Shown: positions 8,047-17,290, counted from the stretch's first letter. The stretch is 64,000 nt of DNA from Paracoccaceae bacterium (GCA_029243395.1 JAQWSE010000012.1:1-64000), one strand, 5' to 3'. Program-made: numbers and translations. Notes: generated by a model not told the origin, from the letters alone.

Positions 8047-9624
8047 GTGCAATTTGACTTTATTATCGCCGGTGCAGGGCACAATAGTCTGATTACTGCC
8101 TGTTACTTATCAAAAGCGGGGTATTCTTGTAAAATAATCGATGCTCGTGCCATTCCAGGAGGTGGATGCGCGACGGAAGAGGTCTTAGGGCCTGGGTATA
8201 AAATTGATACCTGTTCAACAGGACACACTTTGATTCTTCAAAATCCAATAATAAAGTTAGATGAGTTAGGAATTGTCGAAAAGTATGGACTTTCATACTT
8301 GCAGCCAGATCCTGTAGCTCATGTTGCTTTGCCAGATGGTGAACAGATTACTATGTTTCTCGATGTAAAAAAAACAGTCAAAGAACTAGAAAGGTACTCT
8401 AAGTCCGATGCCCTAAATTATGCACGACTGATTGAAGAATTTAATGAGTTACGACCGCTCCTTGGTAAAGCTCGATCTGGTCCCATTGGCCTTGCTCCAA
8501 GTCTACAAGATTTATTGAAAGATCATCCTCGTGGCGGCATTTGGTTGCGTAGAATGGCGATGAGCGCAAAAGATGTGATCTTGCATGCATTTGAAAGCCC
8601 CCATGTTAGGGCATTTATGGGCTGGATGACTTTTCAAACTGCTGTACCAATAGATCAGGCAGGAACAGGCTTATTACCGTATCAAATAACTGCACCTAGG
8701 CAATCAAATAGCTGGTCTATTCCAAAGGGCGGTTCAGGAAAGTTAACAGAGGCATTAGTAAATTTTCTCAAAGATAACGGAGCAGAATTCACTTATGATA
8801 CTGTCGTAGAGAATTTAATTATAGACAATGGGCGCTGCATAGGCGTTAGAACTCTTGATAATAAAGAATATTATGGAAAAAAAGGCGTTATTTCCACAAT
8901 ACATATTAAACATTTGGTAGATATGGCGCCTAAAGAGCTCTGGGGTGAAAGTTTTCTTTTTGGTGTAGAGACTTACAACGTTGGCGTACCTTTTTTCTCA
9001 ACATATCTTTCGACTTCAGAACCTCCCATTTTTAAAACTCCAAGGGGCCCAAGATCAGCTGTATCAGCTGGTTATGCCGGCTGGTTTGAAGACCTCGTCC
9101 AGTCGGGGAGAGACATCTATGATGGTAAATTGTCTGAAAAGGTTACATGGTTGCTAGTAGCAACCCCTACACTTGTTGACCCATCGAGAGCACCTCATGG
9201 TCATCATACAGTTAAGTTTTTAACGCATACGATCTATGATTTGCCTGAAACAGGACCTAATGGATGGAGCGATCTAAAAACAAAATTTGGAGAAAACTTA
9301 CTGAGAAAAATTCAAGAGTTCTGTCCAACCTTTACTGATGACATTATTTTAGATCGCATGGTTAAATCCCCTGTGGATATTGAAATCTGGAATCGGCATA
9401 TGATAAATGGTGCTCCTCATGGAGGAGATAGATCTGTTACATTTTCTGGAGCTCAGAGGCCTGCTCCAGGATGGGCACAGCACAGAATGCCAATAGAAGG
9501 GCTATGGCAAACAGGCGGGACAACCCACCCAGGAGGTTCAATTACAGGTTATCCAGGCCGAAATGCGGCGATCGTAATTCTTCAAGATCTTGGTGTAGAC
9601 CCAGCCAATACGATGGTTTTTTAA
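8047..9624 (+). CDS. FAD-dependent oxidoreductase, phytoene desaturase-like
   Basis: A 525-residue protein of the NAD(P)/FAD-dependent oxidoreductase family related to carotenoid desaturases and isomerases (COG1233). The FAD dinucleotide-binding motif G-A-G-H-N-S-L is at residues 8-14, followed by the E/D-x-x-x-x-x-G-G-G segment near residue 40 (P-G-G-G-C-A-T). The C-terminal FAD-contact segment G-G-T-T-H-P-G-G-S-I-T-G-Y-P-G-R-N-A is near residue 490. Starts at GTG with GGGAA upstream. No other carotenoid gene is near, and a LacI operator sits on its promoter, so a catabolic redox role is more likely than pigment synthesis. The 3' end meets the oppositely directed hydrolase gene with one base between them. 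Confidence 0.8.
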   Translation: MQFDFIIAGAGHNSLITACYLSKAGYSCKIIDARAIPGGGCATEEVLGPGYKIDTCSTGHTLILQNPIIKLDELGIVEKYGLSYLQPDPVAHVALPDGEQITMFLDVKKTVKELERYSKSDALNYARLIEEFNELRPLLGKARSGPIGLAPSLQDLLKDHPRGGIWLRRMAMSAKDVILHAFESPHVRAFMGWMTFQTAVPIDQAGTGLLPYQITAPRQSNSWSIPKGGSGKLTEALVNFLKDNGAEFTYDTVVENLIIDNGRCIGVRTLDNKEYYGKKGVISTIHIKHLVDMAPKELWGESFLFGVETYNVGVPFFSTYLSTSEPPIFKTPRGPRSAVSAGYAGWFEDLVQSGRDIYDGKLSEKVTWLLVATPTLVDPSRAPHGHHTVKFLTHTIYDLPETGPNGWSDLKTKFGENLLRKIQEFCPTFTDDIILDRMVKSPVDIEIWNRHMINGAPHGGDRSVTFSGAQRPAPGWAQHRMPIEGLWQTGGTTHPGGSITGYPGRNAAIVILQDLGVDPANTMVF

Positions 9625-9625
9625 T

Positions 9626-10768
9626 TTATTTCCGAAGGTTTTCTGCCAGCCATTTAAATGAGGCTGGCCCCCATTCTAAATTGTGCTCAAAGGCACAATG
9701 ACCTGAGTCTTTATATATTTTAGCACTTCTTAATCCCGGCACTCCATGTTCCAACATAAAATGAATATTGCTGATTGGTGCTAGCCCATCAGTATCGCCA
9801 TTGATTAAGAGTATTGGCATTGACATTTTTTCTACCAGGCCAAGCGACTGTAGCGACCAGGATTTAGAGATTTCGTTTTCTTTTTCTGGAGACCAACGAG
9901 GGACCCAGGTGGGACCATTTTGATCTCCAAATTTTAATTGAGCTCTTTCATTCCTAGTTTTAACAATTAGAGCCATATCCTGTTTTGAAGGCGAGTTATG
10001 AAACGGGTGTCCAGCAATTGCTACAACCGCTTTGACTTTATTCGGAGCTGTTCCAGCTAATTGTAGAACTGAATAACCGCCCCGGCTAACGCCAAAAGCA
10101 CCTACACGATTTGAGTCGATTTCGGGCCTTTCCATTAATGTATTGATTGCTGCTTCCCAGGCTTTTACAGACTCTGGTTCCCAGGGAAATGGATTTTCAC
10201 CAGTTCCAGGTGCATCCATCACCAATGCTGCCATTCCTTCATTCAAAGCCATGTCGGAAGCCCAACCACGGTCTTCTTTAAAAACATCTGCCCCACACAT
10301 AACCAATACAGCAGGGACTTTAGTTGTAGATTGTGGCGTTCTAAAATGGGCCTTAATAGTCAACCCTTCACAATTGATTTCTAATTCCTGAATCGGTGGT
10401 ATAATATGCTTACAGGCTTTTTTATATGCGCGTACGCAATCTTCACTCACTTGAGTCTTTAAAGCAGATACTTCTGCGGGAAATCTACCTATTGAGTAAT
10501 ATGTTTTTGCTTGCAAAAAATATGAGCGGGCTTCTTTTTCGTTACCTCTGAGCTCTGCAGAATCGCCAAGATTTTCGTATTTTTTTCCAACTTCTCTCCA
10601 AATGGGTACCCATTTTTCATCTATTGTCGAGGTGAGTGACATCACGATTTCTTCAAACAAATCTAAGTCATCAATCATCTGAAGCCAACGCCGATAGAAA
10701 CCACCCCGGGCAACCGTAAACGGATTTTCACCAGGTTTGTGTGGAAAATCGGAGACTTTTTTTGGCAT
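9626..10768 (-). CDS. Alpha/beta hydrolase, FrsA / pseudooxynicotine C-C hydrolase-like
   Basis: A 380-residue hydrolase with an N-terminal helical cap of about 130 residues and a C-terminal alpha/beta hydrolase core. The nucleophile elbow is G-V-S-R-G-G, the acid lies in G-D-T-D-G-L-A-P, and the catalytic His is in S-G-H-C-A-F. The architecture matches the FrsA/DUF1100 and 2,6-dihydroxypseudooxynicotine hydrolase group, which cleaves a C-C bond next to a ketone. It is a paralogue of the protein at 19706-20782. ATG 10768 is preferred over the TTG three codons upstream. It is divergent from the next hydrolase gene, and a LacI-type site lies between them. Confidence 0.8.
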   Translation of the reverse strand: MPKKVSDFPHKPGENPFTVARGGFYRRWLQMIDDLDLFEEIVMSLTSTIDEKWVPIWREVGKKYENLGDSAELRGNEKEARSYFLQAKTYYSIGRFPAEVSALKTQVSEDCVRAYKKACKHIIPPIQELEINCEGLTIKAHFRTPQSTTKVPAVLVMCGADVFKEDRGWASDMALNEGMAALVMDAPGTGENPFPWEPESVKAWEAAINTLMERPEIDSNRVGAFGVSRGGYSVLQLAGTAPNKVKAVVAIAGHPFHNSPSKQDMALIVKTRNERAQLKFGDQNGPTWVPRWSPEKENEISKSWSLQSLGLVEKMSMPILLINGDTDGLAPISNIHFMLEHGVPGLRSAKIYKDSGHCAFEHNLEWGPASFKWLAENLRK

Positions 10769-10847
10769 ATTTAACAATCTTTATAGGATTTAAAGTATTA
10801 ATTTTATCATTGTAGACACAAATATATTCTTTTGCTAGCATTTTTAC

Positions 10848-10859
10848 GAAAACGATTGC
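10848..10859. promoter_or_regulatory. LacI-family operator, site 3 (between divergent hydrolase genes)
   Basis: GAAAACGATTGC differs from the consensus GCAANCGNTTGC by one base in the left half. It lies in the 189-bp divergent gap between two hydrolase genes, so one repressor dimer could act on both. No convincing -35/-10 pair was found around it. Confidence 0.5.
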
Positions 10860-10957
10860 ATACTTTATGCAAGGCTGAGAAGAATCCACTGAGGTAACAA
10901 GGAATCCCCGATTCCGGGAGTATTTTGAGGCCAAAAAAATTTCCTAAGGAGTAAGAT

Positions 10958-11866
10958 ATGGAAATAAACCCTGGAAATATAGTTTTGACCGAAACTGTCA
11001 ATGGGCACACTGTGAATCTTATGATGATAGAGGTTTGGGATGGTTTATACGCTCCGGTTGGAGTTCGAAAACCAGATGGGGATGGTCCGTTCCCAATGGT
11101 TCTTTTGGCTTCGGGCAATGGTGGTGAAGGGATGGAATGGATTAAAGATTCAATGCGCAACAGGTCTTACACCGTGGATAAATTGGTAGAGGCAGGTTTT
11201 GCATGTGCTTGGACGAGATATCGGACAGAAGTTGAGCTCGGTTATAACAACGGAGGAAAATTGATCCGTGATGTTAGGCAAGGGAGAGAAATGTTTAATC
11301 GATCCCCGTTAGAGTACGAGGATGAAATTGCCATTGCTGATTATTTTAAAACTGTGCCATGGGTGGATGCAAAAAGATTGTCAATGATAGGTATGAGCCA
11401 TGGTGGAGAGATGGTTTTAAAAATGACATCGGAATACCATGGATTGGCAGCAGCCATCGCAAGTGAGCCTGCTAGCCATGAATTTCTTGCCTTAAAACCT
11501 GATGATACGGCGTTTGTTAATGAGGAAACTGGGTTGCGAAATATTGAAGAAATGCAAATGGCAGAGGTTGACAAGGTACGTAGGCGCATAGACCTAACTG
11601 TAGCGATGAGACGAATAGAAAACATAAATACGCCTATTCTCGTAATGGGTCGGGATGAAGATCATTTACAAGGCATTTTTAGAACCTCCTACGATCTTCT
11701 GGTGGAGAGTGGCAAAAATGTAGACTGGGTTTCATATGATCACGACTATCATGGGTATATTTTCCCAATTCGCGGTAAGGATGGGAAGTATATTTTAAAT
11801 GAAGTTCAGGAAGAGGCCATAGCATTTGTAATTGCATGGTTAAAAGAGAAACTCAGTGTATCGTAA
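10958..11866 (+). CDS. Alpha/beta hydrolase, dienelactone hydrolase / prolyl oligopeptidase-like
   Basis: A 302-residue cytoplasmic hydrolase. The nucleophile elbow G-M-S-H-G-G is near residue 147, the acidic residue lies in G-R-D-E-D-H near residue 232, and the catalytic His is in Y-H-G-Y near residue 267. The fold resembles dienelactone hydrolases and S9-type esterases. It starts at ATG 10958 behind AAGGAG. Its position, divergent from the C-C hydrolase and with the shared LacI-type operator, suggests a role in the same catabolic route, such as opening a lactone or ester. The specific substrate is unknown. Confidence 0.75.
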   Translation: MEINPGNIVLTETVNGHTVNLMMIEVWDGLYAPVGVRKPDGDGPFPMVLLASGNGGEGMEWIKDSMRNRSYTVDKLVEAGFACAWTRYRTEVELGYNNGGKLIRDVRQGREMFNRSPLEYEDEIAIADYFKTVPWVDAKRLSMIGMSHGGEMVLKMTSEYHGLAAAIASEPASHEFLALKPDDTAFVNEETGLRNIEEMQMAEVDKVRRRIDLTVAMRRIENINTPILVMGRDEDHLQGIFRTSYDLLVESGKNVDWVSYDHDYHGYIFPIRGKDGKYILNEVQEEAIAFVIAWLKEKLSVS

Positions 11867-11984
11867 CAAAATGACGATAACCAAAGGTTAAAACAATCAT
11901 AACGAACAAATAAGTATAAGGTATGTTAAGTTTTAAGAGTTAATTATATTTTAAATCTAACATTTAAGCATGGGGGTTTATCAA

Positions 11985-13043
11985 ATGGATAAATTAAAGG
12001 TTGGTATTGTTGGATTAGGTCGTTGGGCAAGAGTCCTAACACGAGCATCGACTTTGTCTGAGAAAGTTGAAATTGTCGTTGGCTTTAGTAGATCAGCTGA
12101 TACTAGATCCAAATTTGAGGAGGAAACTGGAATACCTTCAGTTTCTTCATTAGACGAGATGTTGTCTAGAGATGATATAAAAGGTGTGATTTTAACAGTA
12201 CCGAACGAGCAACATTATCCGGTTGCTCTTCAAGTCGCAAAAGCTGGAAAACATGTTTATACGGAAAAGCCTATTGCACATAATTTAGAACACGGTTTAG
12301 CAATTGAAAAATTACAGTCTGAGTTTGGGATAACGGTCACGGTGGGTCATTCTGCACGACTTTTGGGAGGAGTCCAAGAAATTAAGAAAAGAATTACTGC
12401 TGGGGAACTTGGAAAAGTAGGTTTTTTTGAAGCAAACTTTTCTAACGAGAGAGCACTGGAACTGACACCAGATACTTGGCGGTGGTATAAAGATCGTGCT
12501 CCTGGTGGACCTTTGTCTCAGCTTGCGATACATATGTTTGATGTAGTGAATTACCTTGGTGCAGATATCGTGGAAGCGTCATCGATTGCTTCTAAGCTTT
12601 CTCCTGTCGGTGCTGAGGTGGACGATCAGTCCATGACCTTACTCAAATTCTCTGATGGTGCTATTGCTTATATTGGTACCTGTTGGACATCACCTGGAAT
12701 ATTCTCGTTGCGTGTTTTTGGTTCAAAAGGCCTAATACACTATGAAATAGATTTTGGTACTTGGGATACGCCGGAAGAAATAAAGAATAGCTCTACTTTT
12801 TATATTCAAAGAGGAAAAGATGGTTTCGGAAAACGTGAAGTGCTGTCGGAGCCTGAAACTAATATGTTCACCGCAGAGCTAGATATCTTTGCTGATAGTT
12901 GCAGATCTGGAAAAACTTCTGTTTTATCTGCTGAAAACGGAAATGAAGCCGTTGCCTGTGTTTATGCAGCTCTGTCTTCAATAGAACGAAATGGGGCGGG
13001 GGTAAAATTGTCAGAGGTCGTGGAGGCTGCGAGCAAAAAATGA
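11985..13043 (+). CDS. Gfo/Idh/MocA family oxidoreductase
   Basis: A 352-residue NAD(P)-dependent dehydrogenase. The Rossmann motif G-I-V-G-L-G-R-W-A is at residues 7-15, the family motif E-K-P-I is near residue 95 (T-E-K-P-I-A), and the C-terminal alpha/beta domain has G-G-P-L-S-Q-L-A-I-H-M-F-D carrying the catalytic His. ATG 11985 with GGGG upstream is preferred over ATG 11970, which has no ribosome binding site. First gene of a tight four-gene operon (Gfo/Idh, creatininase, cupin, D-hydroxyacid dehydrogenase) whose frames overlap. Family members oxidise sugars, inositols or related hydroxy compounds. Confidence 0.85.
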   Translation: MDKLKVGIVGLGRWARVLTRASTLSEKVEIVVGFSRSADTRSKFEEETGIPSVSSLDEMLSRDDIKGVILTVPNEQHYPVALQVAKAGKHVYTEKPIAHNLEHGLAIEKLQSEFGITVTVGHSARLLGGVQEIKKRITAGELGKVGFFEANFSNERALELTPDTWRWYKDRAPGGPLSQLAIHMFDVVNYLGADIVEASSIASKLSPVGAEVDDQSMTLLKFSDGAIAYIGTCWTSPGIFSLRVFGSKGLIHYEIDFGTWDTPEEIKNSSTFYIQRGKDGFGKREVLSEPETNMFTAELDIFADSCRSGKTSVLSAENGNEAVACVYAALSSIERNGAGVKLSEVVEAASKK

Positions 13044-13810
13044 AAATAAAAACTAGGCTTTTTTCTGAACTAACACAACCTGAGATTAAGTTCCAGCTAG
13101 AGAAAAATCCACTCGTTTTATTTCCTACTGGTTCGGTTGAGCAACACTCCGCACATCTTCCTGCAATCACGGACACAATAGCTGCCACAACAGTGTGTGA
13201 GTTGGTAGCTGCCAAAATGGATGGTTTAGTATTACCAGCTCCTGCCGTGGGTGTTACACCCATGCACATGCCTTATGAAGCTACTTTAACTTTGAGTCCC
13301 ACAACTTTCCAACGAGTTGTGATTGAAATTTGTGAGAGTGCAGCTCAGCATGGTGCACAAAATCTCATGATCGTTAATTGGCACGAGGGAAATATTGCAT
13401 CCTTGAGCATTGCCGCAGAAGAACTTCACCGCAGAGTAGGGTATAGAGTGATCGTTGTTCAGGCTTGCTACGTTGCTGAGGAATTATGGGGAGATAATTG
13501 TGGCGGGTTAACACATGCTGGTGAGATTGAAGCTTTAGCAGTAATGGCCACCCGACCAGATCTCGTTCATTTAGATCGGATTACAGGTGGTTCTGACAAG
13601 CGACAGGGTCAGCATATGGACAAGCTTCGACGCACGCGATCTTTTCAGCCTGTACTTACAGATATTCGGAATATAGCTCCATCTGGATGGTATGGAGATC
13701 CAGAACCGGCAACCGAAAAAAGAGGACAGGGTATGATGAAAGATATTGCTGAGTATATTGCCTGTGAGGCGACTGAACTATTTAATCAATTAAAGACGGT
13801 TCTTCGCTGA
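13040..13810 (+). CDS. Creatininase family amidohydrolase
   Basis: A 256-residue metal-dependent amidase. The family metal-binding motifs are present: P-T-G-S-V-E-Q-H-S-A-H-L with Glu and His, D near residue 45, N-W-H-E-G-N near residue 112, and H-A-G-E-I-E-A near residue 160. Family enzymes hydrolyse cyclic or linear amides such as creatinine or formamidopyrimidines. The start ATG overlaps the stop of the preceding gene by 4 nt, and its own stop shares a base with the cupin start, so translation is coupled. The substrate is open. Confidence 0.85.
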   Translation: MKIKTRLFSELTQPEIKFQLEKNPLVLFPTGSVEQHSAHLPAITDTIAATTVCELVAAKMDGLVLPAPAVGVTPMHMPYEATLTLSPTTFQRVVIEICESAAQHGAQNLMIVNWHEGNIASLSIAAEELHRRVGYRVIVVQACYVAEELWGDNCGGLTHAGEIEALAVMATRPDLVHLDRITGGSDKRQGQHMDKLRRTRSFQPVLTDIRNIAPSGWYGDPEPATEKRGQGMMKDIAEYIACEATELFNQLKTVLR

Positions 13811-14187
13811 TGGTAAGTTTAGTCAGGTCAAAAGAAAGAAAGCAGCTTAACTTACCTGGTAGAAATTCTTTGGAGTTAATGTCGAAGTCATTTGGTTCGT
13901 CCTCAACTACAGTTCGAATAGTGGAGATCGAACCTGGAGCAATCAATCGGGGGCCACATTTGCACGATACCTTTGAGGAGGTAATTCACGTATTAGAAGG
14001 TAGCGGTCTGCTAAAAACGAGTGAAGGCGAGTTCATACTTAGTAAAGGTGATACGGTTTGTATACCCGCCGGTGTGTTGCATCAGACCATAAATAATACA
14101 GATACAATTGTTCGTCTAATTTGTTTGTTTCCAGTTCATGACATAAAGTTTGGAACTAAAGAGTTAGAAAGTTGGAGTAATGCCTAA
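13810..14187 (+). CDS. Cupin domain-containing protein
   Basis: A 125-residue single-domain cupin. Cupin motif 1 is seen as G-x-x-x-x-P-H-x-H-D-x-x-E-E-V-x-x-V-L-E-G-S-G near residues 45-75, and motif 2 as G-D-x-x-x-I-P-A-G-V-x-H near residues 82-95. The His/Glu set can bind a metal ion. It lies in the four-gene operon, sharing one base (TGATG) with the creatininase gene and overlapping the dehydrogenase gene by 8 nt. Small cupins in such operons are often isomerases or dioxygenases, but no function can be assigned here. Confidence 0.8.
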   Translation: MVSLVRSKERKQLNLPGRNSLELMSKSFGSSSTTVRIVEIEPGAINRGPHLHDTFEEVIHVLEGSGLLKTSEGEFILSKGDTVCIPAGVLHQTINNTDTIVRLICLFPVHDIKFGTKELESWSNA

Positions 14188-15133
14188 AGTTTTATCTCTT
14201 CGGCCATTGAAAGATTTTTATGATCTAGGTGTTTACCCATCAGAAAAACTTTTCGTTTCTGATTTGGATCCTTTACATCCTTCCTTGCGTGAGAAAATTT
14301 CTAGTGTTGATGCGGTTATATTACCGGCTGTGGGAATAAAAATAGATAGTTCATTATTTCAAGCCAGTGAAGTTAAATTGATTCAAATCACTGGAGCTGG
14401 TTTTGACAGGCTAAATGTAATAGAACTGCGGGCGTTAGGTATTCCAGTTGCAAATATTCCTGGCGGATCTGCAAGCGCCGTTTCCGAATACGTTTTAACA
14501 GTAACGCTATCTCTATTAAGCAATTTAAGCTATAGCACTTCTCGTATTATCGAGGGAAAGTATAGTAGTTTAAGACATGAACTTATCTCTAAAGGCATAA
14601 ACCAACTTTCGGGTTTGACTATAGGAATTATCGGCTATGGTATTATCGGTAAAGCTGTCAAAAGGGCCTTTGAATTTTTTGAAGCAAAAGTTAATTTTTA
14701 CGATCCTTGGGTAGAAGGCAGTTTAGAATTACCCGATATTTTGTCAGGATCAGATGTCGTTACCATACATGTTCCTCTAAATGACAAAACTAGGAACCTG
14801 GTTGGTATTAATGAATTAAAATCTATGAAACCCGGTTCGCTATTAATTAATGCTTCACGTGGTGGCGTCGTAGACGAGGATTCATTAGTGAAAATGTTGA
14901 ATGAGGAACATCTTTGGGGTGCAGCTATAGATGTATTCTCTCAAGAACCTTTAACCAGCCAAAACCCTTTTTTACAGTTGAGTAAGAAAGCTGCTCAACG
15001 AGTGATACTTACTCCCCACGTAGCGGGTATATCTCGTCAGGCTTGGACCGCATTATTTAAAGACTCATGGAAAAATATTGAGCGAGTGCTCTTAAATGAT
15101 GAATTTCCCAAATTTGTTGTAAACAAGGACTGA
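14180..15133 (+). CDS. D-isomer-specific 2-hydroxyacid dehydrogenase
   Basis: A 317-residue NAD-dependent dehydrogenase. The Rossmann motif G-I-I-G-Y-G-I-I-G is near residue 152, an Asp that binds the NAD ribose follows in F-Y-D-P-W, and the catalytic Arg (S-R-G-G), Glu and His (P-H-V-A-G) lie in N-A-S-R-G-G-V-V-D-E, F-x-x-E-P-L and T-P-H-V-A-G. It interconverts a 2-oxoacid and a D-2-hydroxyacid. Last gene of the coupled operon starting at 11985; its ATG lies within the end of the cupin gene. It ends 35 bp before the converging amidohydrolase gene. Confidence 0.9.
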   Translation: MPKVLSLRPLKDFYDLGVYPSEKLFVSDLDPLHPSLREKISSVDAVILPAVGIKIDSSLFQASEVKLIQITGAGFDRLNVIELRALGIPVANIPGGSASAVSEYVLTVTLSLLSNLSYSTSRIIEGKYSSLRHELISKGINQLSGLTIGIIGYGIIGKAVKRAFEFFEAKVNFYDPWVEGSLELPDILSGSDVVTIHVPLNDKTRNLVGINELKSMKPGSLLINASRGGVVDEDSLVKMLNEEHLWGAAIDVFSQEPLTSQNPFLQLSKKAAQRVILTPHVAGISRQAWTALFKDSWKNIERVLLNDEFPKFVVNKD

Positions 15134-15168
15134 TACACTTATCAAAATTTACCAAAATTGATTTGAAA

Positions 15169-16125
15169 TCATATTCTTAGCAGTTTCTTTGCATTTTCAA
15201 AAAAAATGGCAGCTTTGATCTCATTGTCTATTTGAGAGTTTTTTAGCCAATTTACTCCAGATTGATTACTTGCGTACGGCCAATCTACGGCAAATAAGAT
15301 ACGATCCCTATCTAACACTTTTAAGCAAAGTTCTAATGCAGTATCAGAGAAAAACCCACTGGTGGTAATCCAAAAATTAGATTTAAATATTTGCTCAAAA
15401 TTTATCTTTTGACCATTTCCTCTCGAAAGACTTTCTTGGATCCGTGGCAACCAAAAGGGTAGAGCCTCACCTAAGTGTCCTAAGATAATTTTTAGGTTTG
15501 GGTGCTTGTCAAAAATACCAGAAAGTATCATTCGAATTGCCTGTGTTCCAGCTTCTACTCCAAATCCCCATGCGGCTCTTGTCAACATTGGATGACTTTC
15601 GTCATAAGGAGAATAGTATTTTGCTGTGACAGCTTTATCTGGTAATGCGGGATGCAAATATATAGGAACATTCAGTTTTTCCGCTTGAGAAAATACTGGC
15701 CAGAAGAACTTTTCATCAACCATTCTTCCTGCACTAAGACCATGAATCATAGCACCTTTTAAACCTAGCTCTTCCACGGATCTTTTCAATTCATCTGCCG
15801 CAGCGATTGGTAAATTTGTAGGTAACATTGAAAAACCAAGAAATCTACTTGAATTTTCTTTAATAACTTTAGCTAGAGCATTGTTAACATTTTTACAGGC
15901 CTCAAGGGCTACCTCGTCAGGAAGACGTTGGCTTCCTGGTGATTGATGCGATAGTATTTGAACGTCAATGCCTGCGTTATCCATCTGGGAAATCCTTATT
16001 CCGGTAAAATCAAATAATCTATCTCTTATGTTTTTGGGTTGTTTAGCAGCGTGCCCTAAATGATTTGCTAGAGCTGGATGCATGAAATGCTCCTCTACCG
16101 CCATTATTTTTTGCATGTTGTTCAT
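15169..16125 (-). CDS. Amidohydrolase family decarboxylase, ACMSD/gamma-resorcylate decarboxylase-like
   Basis: A 318-residue TIM-barrel protein of COG2159. In place of the usual H-x-H it has E-E-H at residues 11-13, the hallmark of gamma-resorcylate and related aromatic acid decarboxylases. Further metal or catalytic residues are visible in Y-L-H-P-A (about 158-162), L-G-H-L-G-E (about 213-218) and F-A-V-D-W-P-Y near residue 280. Family enzymes remove CO2 from aromatic or muconate-like acids without an organic cofactor. It lies 33 bp downstream of the LacI gene on the same strand and is probably cotranscribed with it. Confidence 0.8.
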   Translation of the reverse strand: MNNMQKIMAVEEHFMHPALANHLGHAAKQPKNIRDRLFDFTGIRISQMDNAGIDVQILSHQSPGSQRLPDEVALEACKNVNNALAKVIKENSSRFLGFSMLPTNLPIAAADELKRSVEELGLKGAMIHGLSAGRMVDEKFFWPVFSQAEKLNVPIYLHPALPDKAVTAKYYSPYDESHPMLTRAAWGFGVEAGTQAIRMILSGIFDKHPNLKIILGHLGEALPFWLPRIQESLSRGNGQKINFEQIFKSNFWITTSGFFSDTALELCLKVLDRDRILFAVDWPYASNQSGVNWLKNSQIDNEIKAAIFFENAKKLLRI

Positions 16126-16158
16126 ACGATTTTGTATCCTGATTGAAAAGAAAATAAT

Positions 16159-17181
16159 CTAATTCTTGGGCGGGCACACACTTCCTCTTTCTACCACAGT
16201 GACTGGCATGATTGTAGTTTCTGGAACTGGGATACTTGTCTCCTTCATTTTCTTCAGCAAGATTTCAGCAGCTATCCGTCCAACGTCAAATTGTAATATT
16301 TTAACAGTAGTTAATCCTGGAGGAATCCGTTCTAAAAAAGGTATGTCATTAAATCCCGTGAGAGAGATATCTTCAGGGCATTTTAAACCTCGATCTTGTA
16401 ATGCGTCTATCGCACCGATTGCTAAACGATCATTTGCGCATAAAATGGCTGTTATGGATTGGCAACCATCCAAGATTTGCTCAGTTGCGGCTTTCCCAGC
16501 TTCTTCTGAATAAGCTGCCGCCGACACCACAGTACTTTTTTGGGGCTTTATACCATGTTGCGACATAGAAGTAAAAAAGGCATCTTTTCTAGTGATTCCA
16601 GTGTAAGAATGCTCAGGTCCAGCCAAATGCCCAATTCTGTGATGTCCTGCTTTGATAAGCAATTTCACCATAGAATGAATTCCTCCCTTGTCATCGTTGA
16701 CTACGGCAGGAATACCAGAACCAATAGCCATACGGTTAGCAGTGACAATTGGAATTTCAGATGAGTAACTTACAGCATTATGATCATGAGCTGCTACCGC
16801 AACATCGATAATCCCGTCGACCCCGCGCTCCATTAACACTTGGAGAAACTTTTTTTCTTTATGTGGATCGTTATCGGTATTTACAAGAATAGAAGCGTAA
16901 CCTGCAGGCTCTAAAATGCTTTCTACACCGCGAACTATAGGAGGAAATACTGCATTTCCGATATCTGGAATGATTACTCCTATAGACATAGTTCTTCTAG
17001 TTCTAAGGCCCAATGCGACGCGGTTGGGTCGATAACCCATTTGATCTGCTGTTGCTCTGATCTTTTCTACAACTATTTTTGAAAGAGAAGAACTTGCATT
17101 TTTCGATAGAGCACGGGACACGGTCGAAACGTGCACTCCTGTTTCTCTAGCAACATCTTTAATTGTAATATTCTTTCTCAT
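16159..17181 (-). CDS. LacI-family transcriptional regulator
   Basis: A 340-residue repressor. The N-terminal helix-turn-helix is I-K-D-V-A-R-E-T-G-V-H followed by S-T-V-S-R-A-L, and a hinge helix region lies around residues 50-60 (R-P-N-R-V-A-x-G-L-R). A periplasmic-binding-protein-like effector domain follows (V-I-I-P-D-I-G-N near 70, and S-L-T-G-F-N-D-I-P near 280). It is divergent from the OsmC gene, and two operator-like palindromes lie in the gap, so it probably represses itself. Matching palindromes at 2356, 8022 and 10848 make it the likely master repressor of the catabolic island. The inducer is unknown. Confidence 0.9.
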   Translation of the reverse strand: MRKNITIKDVARETGVHVSTVSRALSKNASSSLSKIVVEKIRATADQMGYRPNRVALGLRTRRTMSIGVIIPDIGNAVFPPIVRGVESILEPAGYASILVNTDNDPHKEKKFLQVLMERGVDGIIDVAVAAHDHNAVSYSSEIPIVTANRMAIGSGIPAVVNDDKGGIHSMVKLLIKAGHHRIGHLAGPEHSYTGITRKDAFFTSMSQHGIKPQKSTVVSAAAYSEEAGKAATEQILDGCQSITAILCANDRLAIGAIDALQDRGLKCPEDISLTGFNDIPFLERIPPGLTTVKILQFDVGRIAAEILLKKMKETSIPVPETTIMPVTVVERGSVCPPKN

Positions 17182-17224
17182 ACAAACCTTTCCAGAGTTT
17201 CTTATAGTTGATTCTAATTTATGT

Positions 17225-17236
17225 GCAAACAGTTGC
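17225..17236. promoter_or_regulatory. LacI-family operator, site 4a (lacI side of the divergent gap)
   Basis: GCAAACAGTTGC differs from GCAANCGNTTGC by one central base. It lies 44 bp upstream of the LacI gene start and is the site best placed for autoregulation. Confidence 0.6.
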
Positions 17237-17245
17237 GTAAAACTG

Positions 17246-17274
17246 TTGACCCTATGATTCCCTTTAGTTAAGCT
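17246..17274 (+). promoter_or_regulatory. Candidate promoter of the OsmC operon
   Basis: TTGACC (17246-17251, 5 of 6) with a 17-bp spacer to TAAGCT (17269-17274, 3 of 6). The distance from the -35 box to the centre of operator 4b is about 38 bp, the same as for promoter and operator site 2, which supports it despite the poor -10 box. Confidence 0.4.
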
Positions 17275-17278
17275 ATTT

Positions 17279-17290
17279 GCAATCGTTTGC
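17279..17290. promoter_or_regulatory. LacI-family operator, site 4b (OsmC side of the divergent gap)
   Basis: GCAATCGTTTGC is an exact fit to the consensus GCAANCGNTTGC. It lies 25 bp before the OsmC start codon and would overlap the transcription start of the candidate promoter. Confidence 0.7.
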
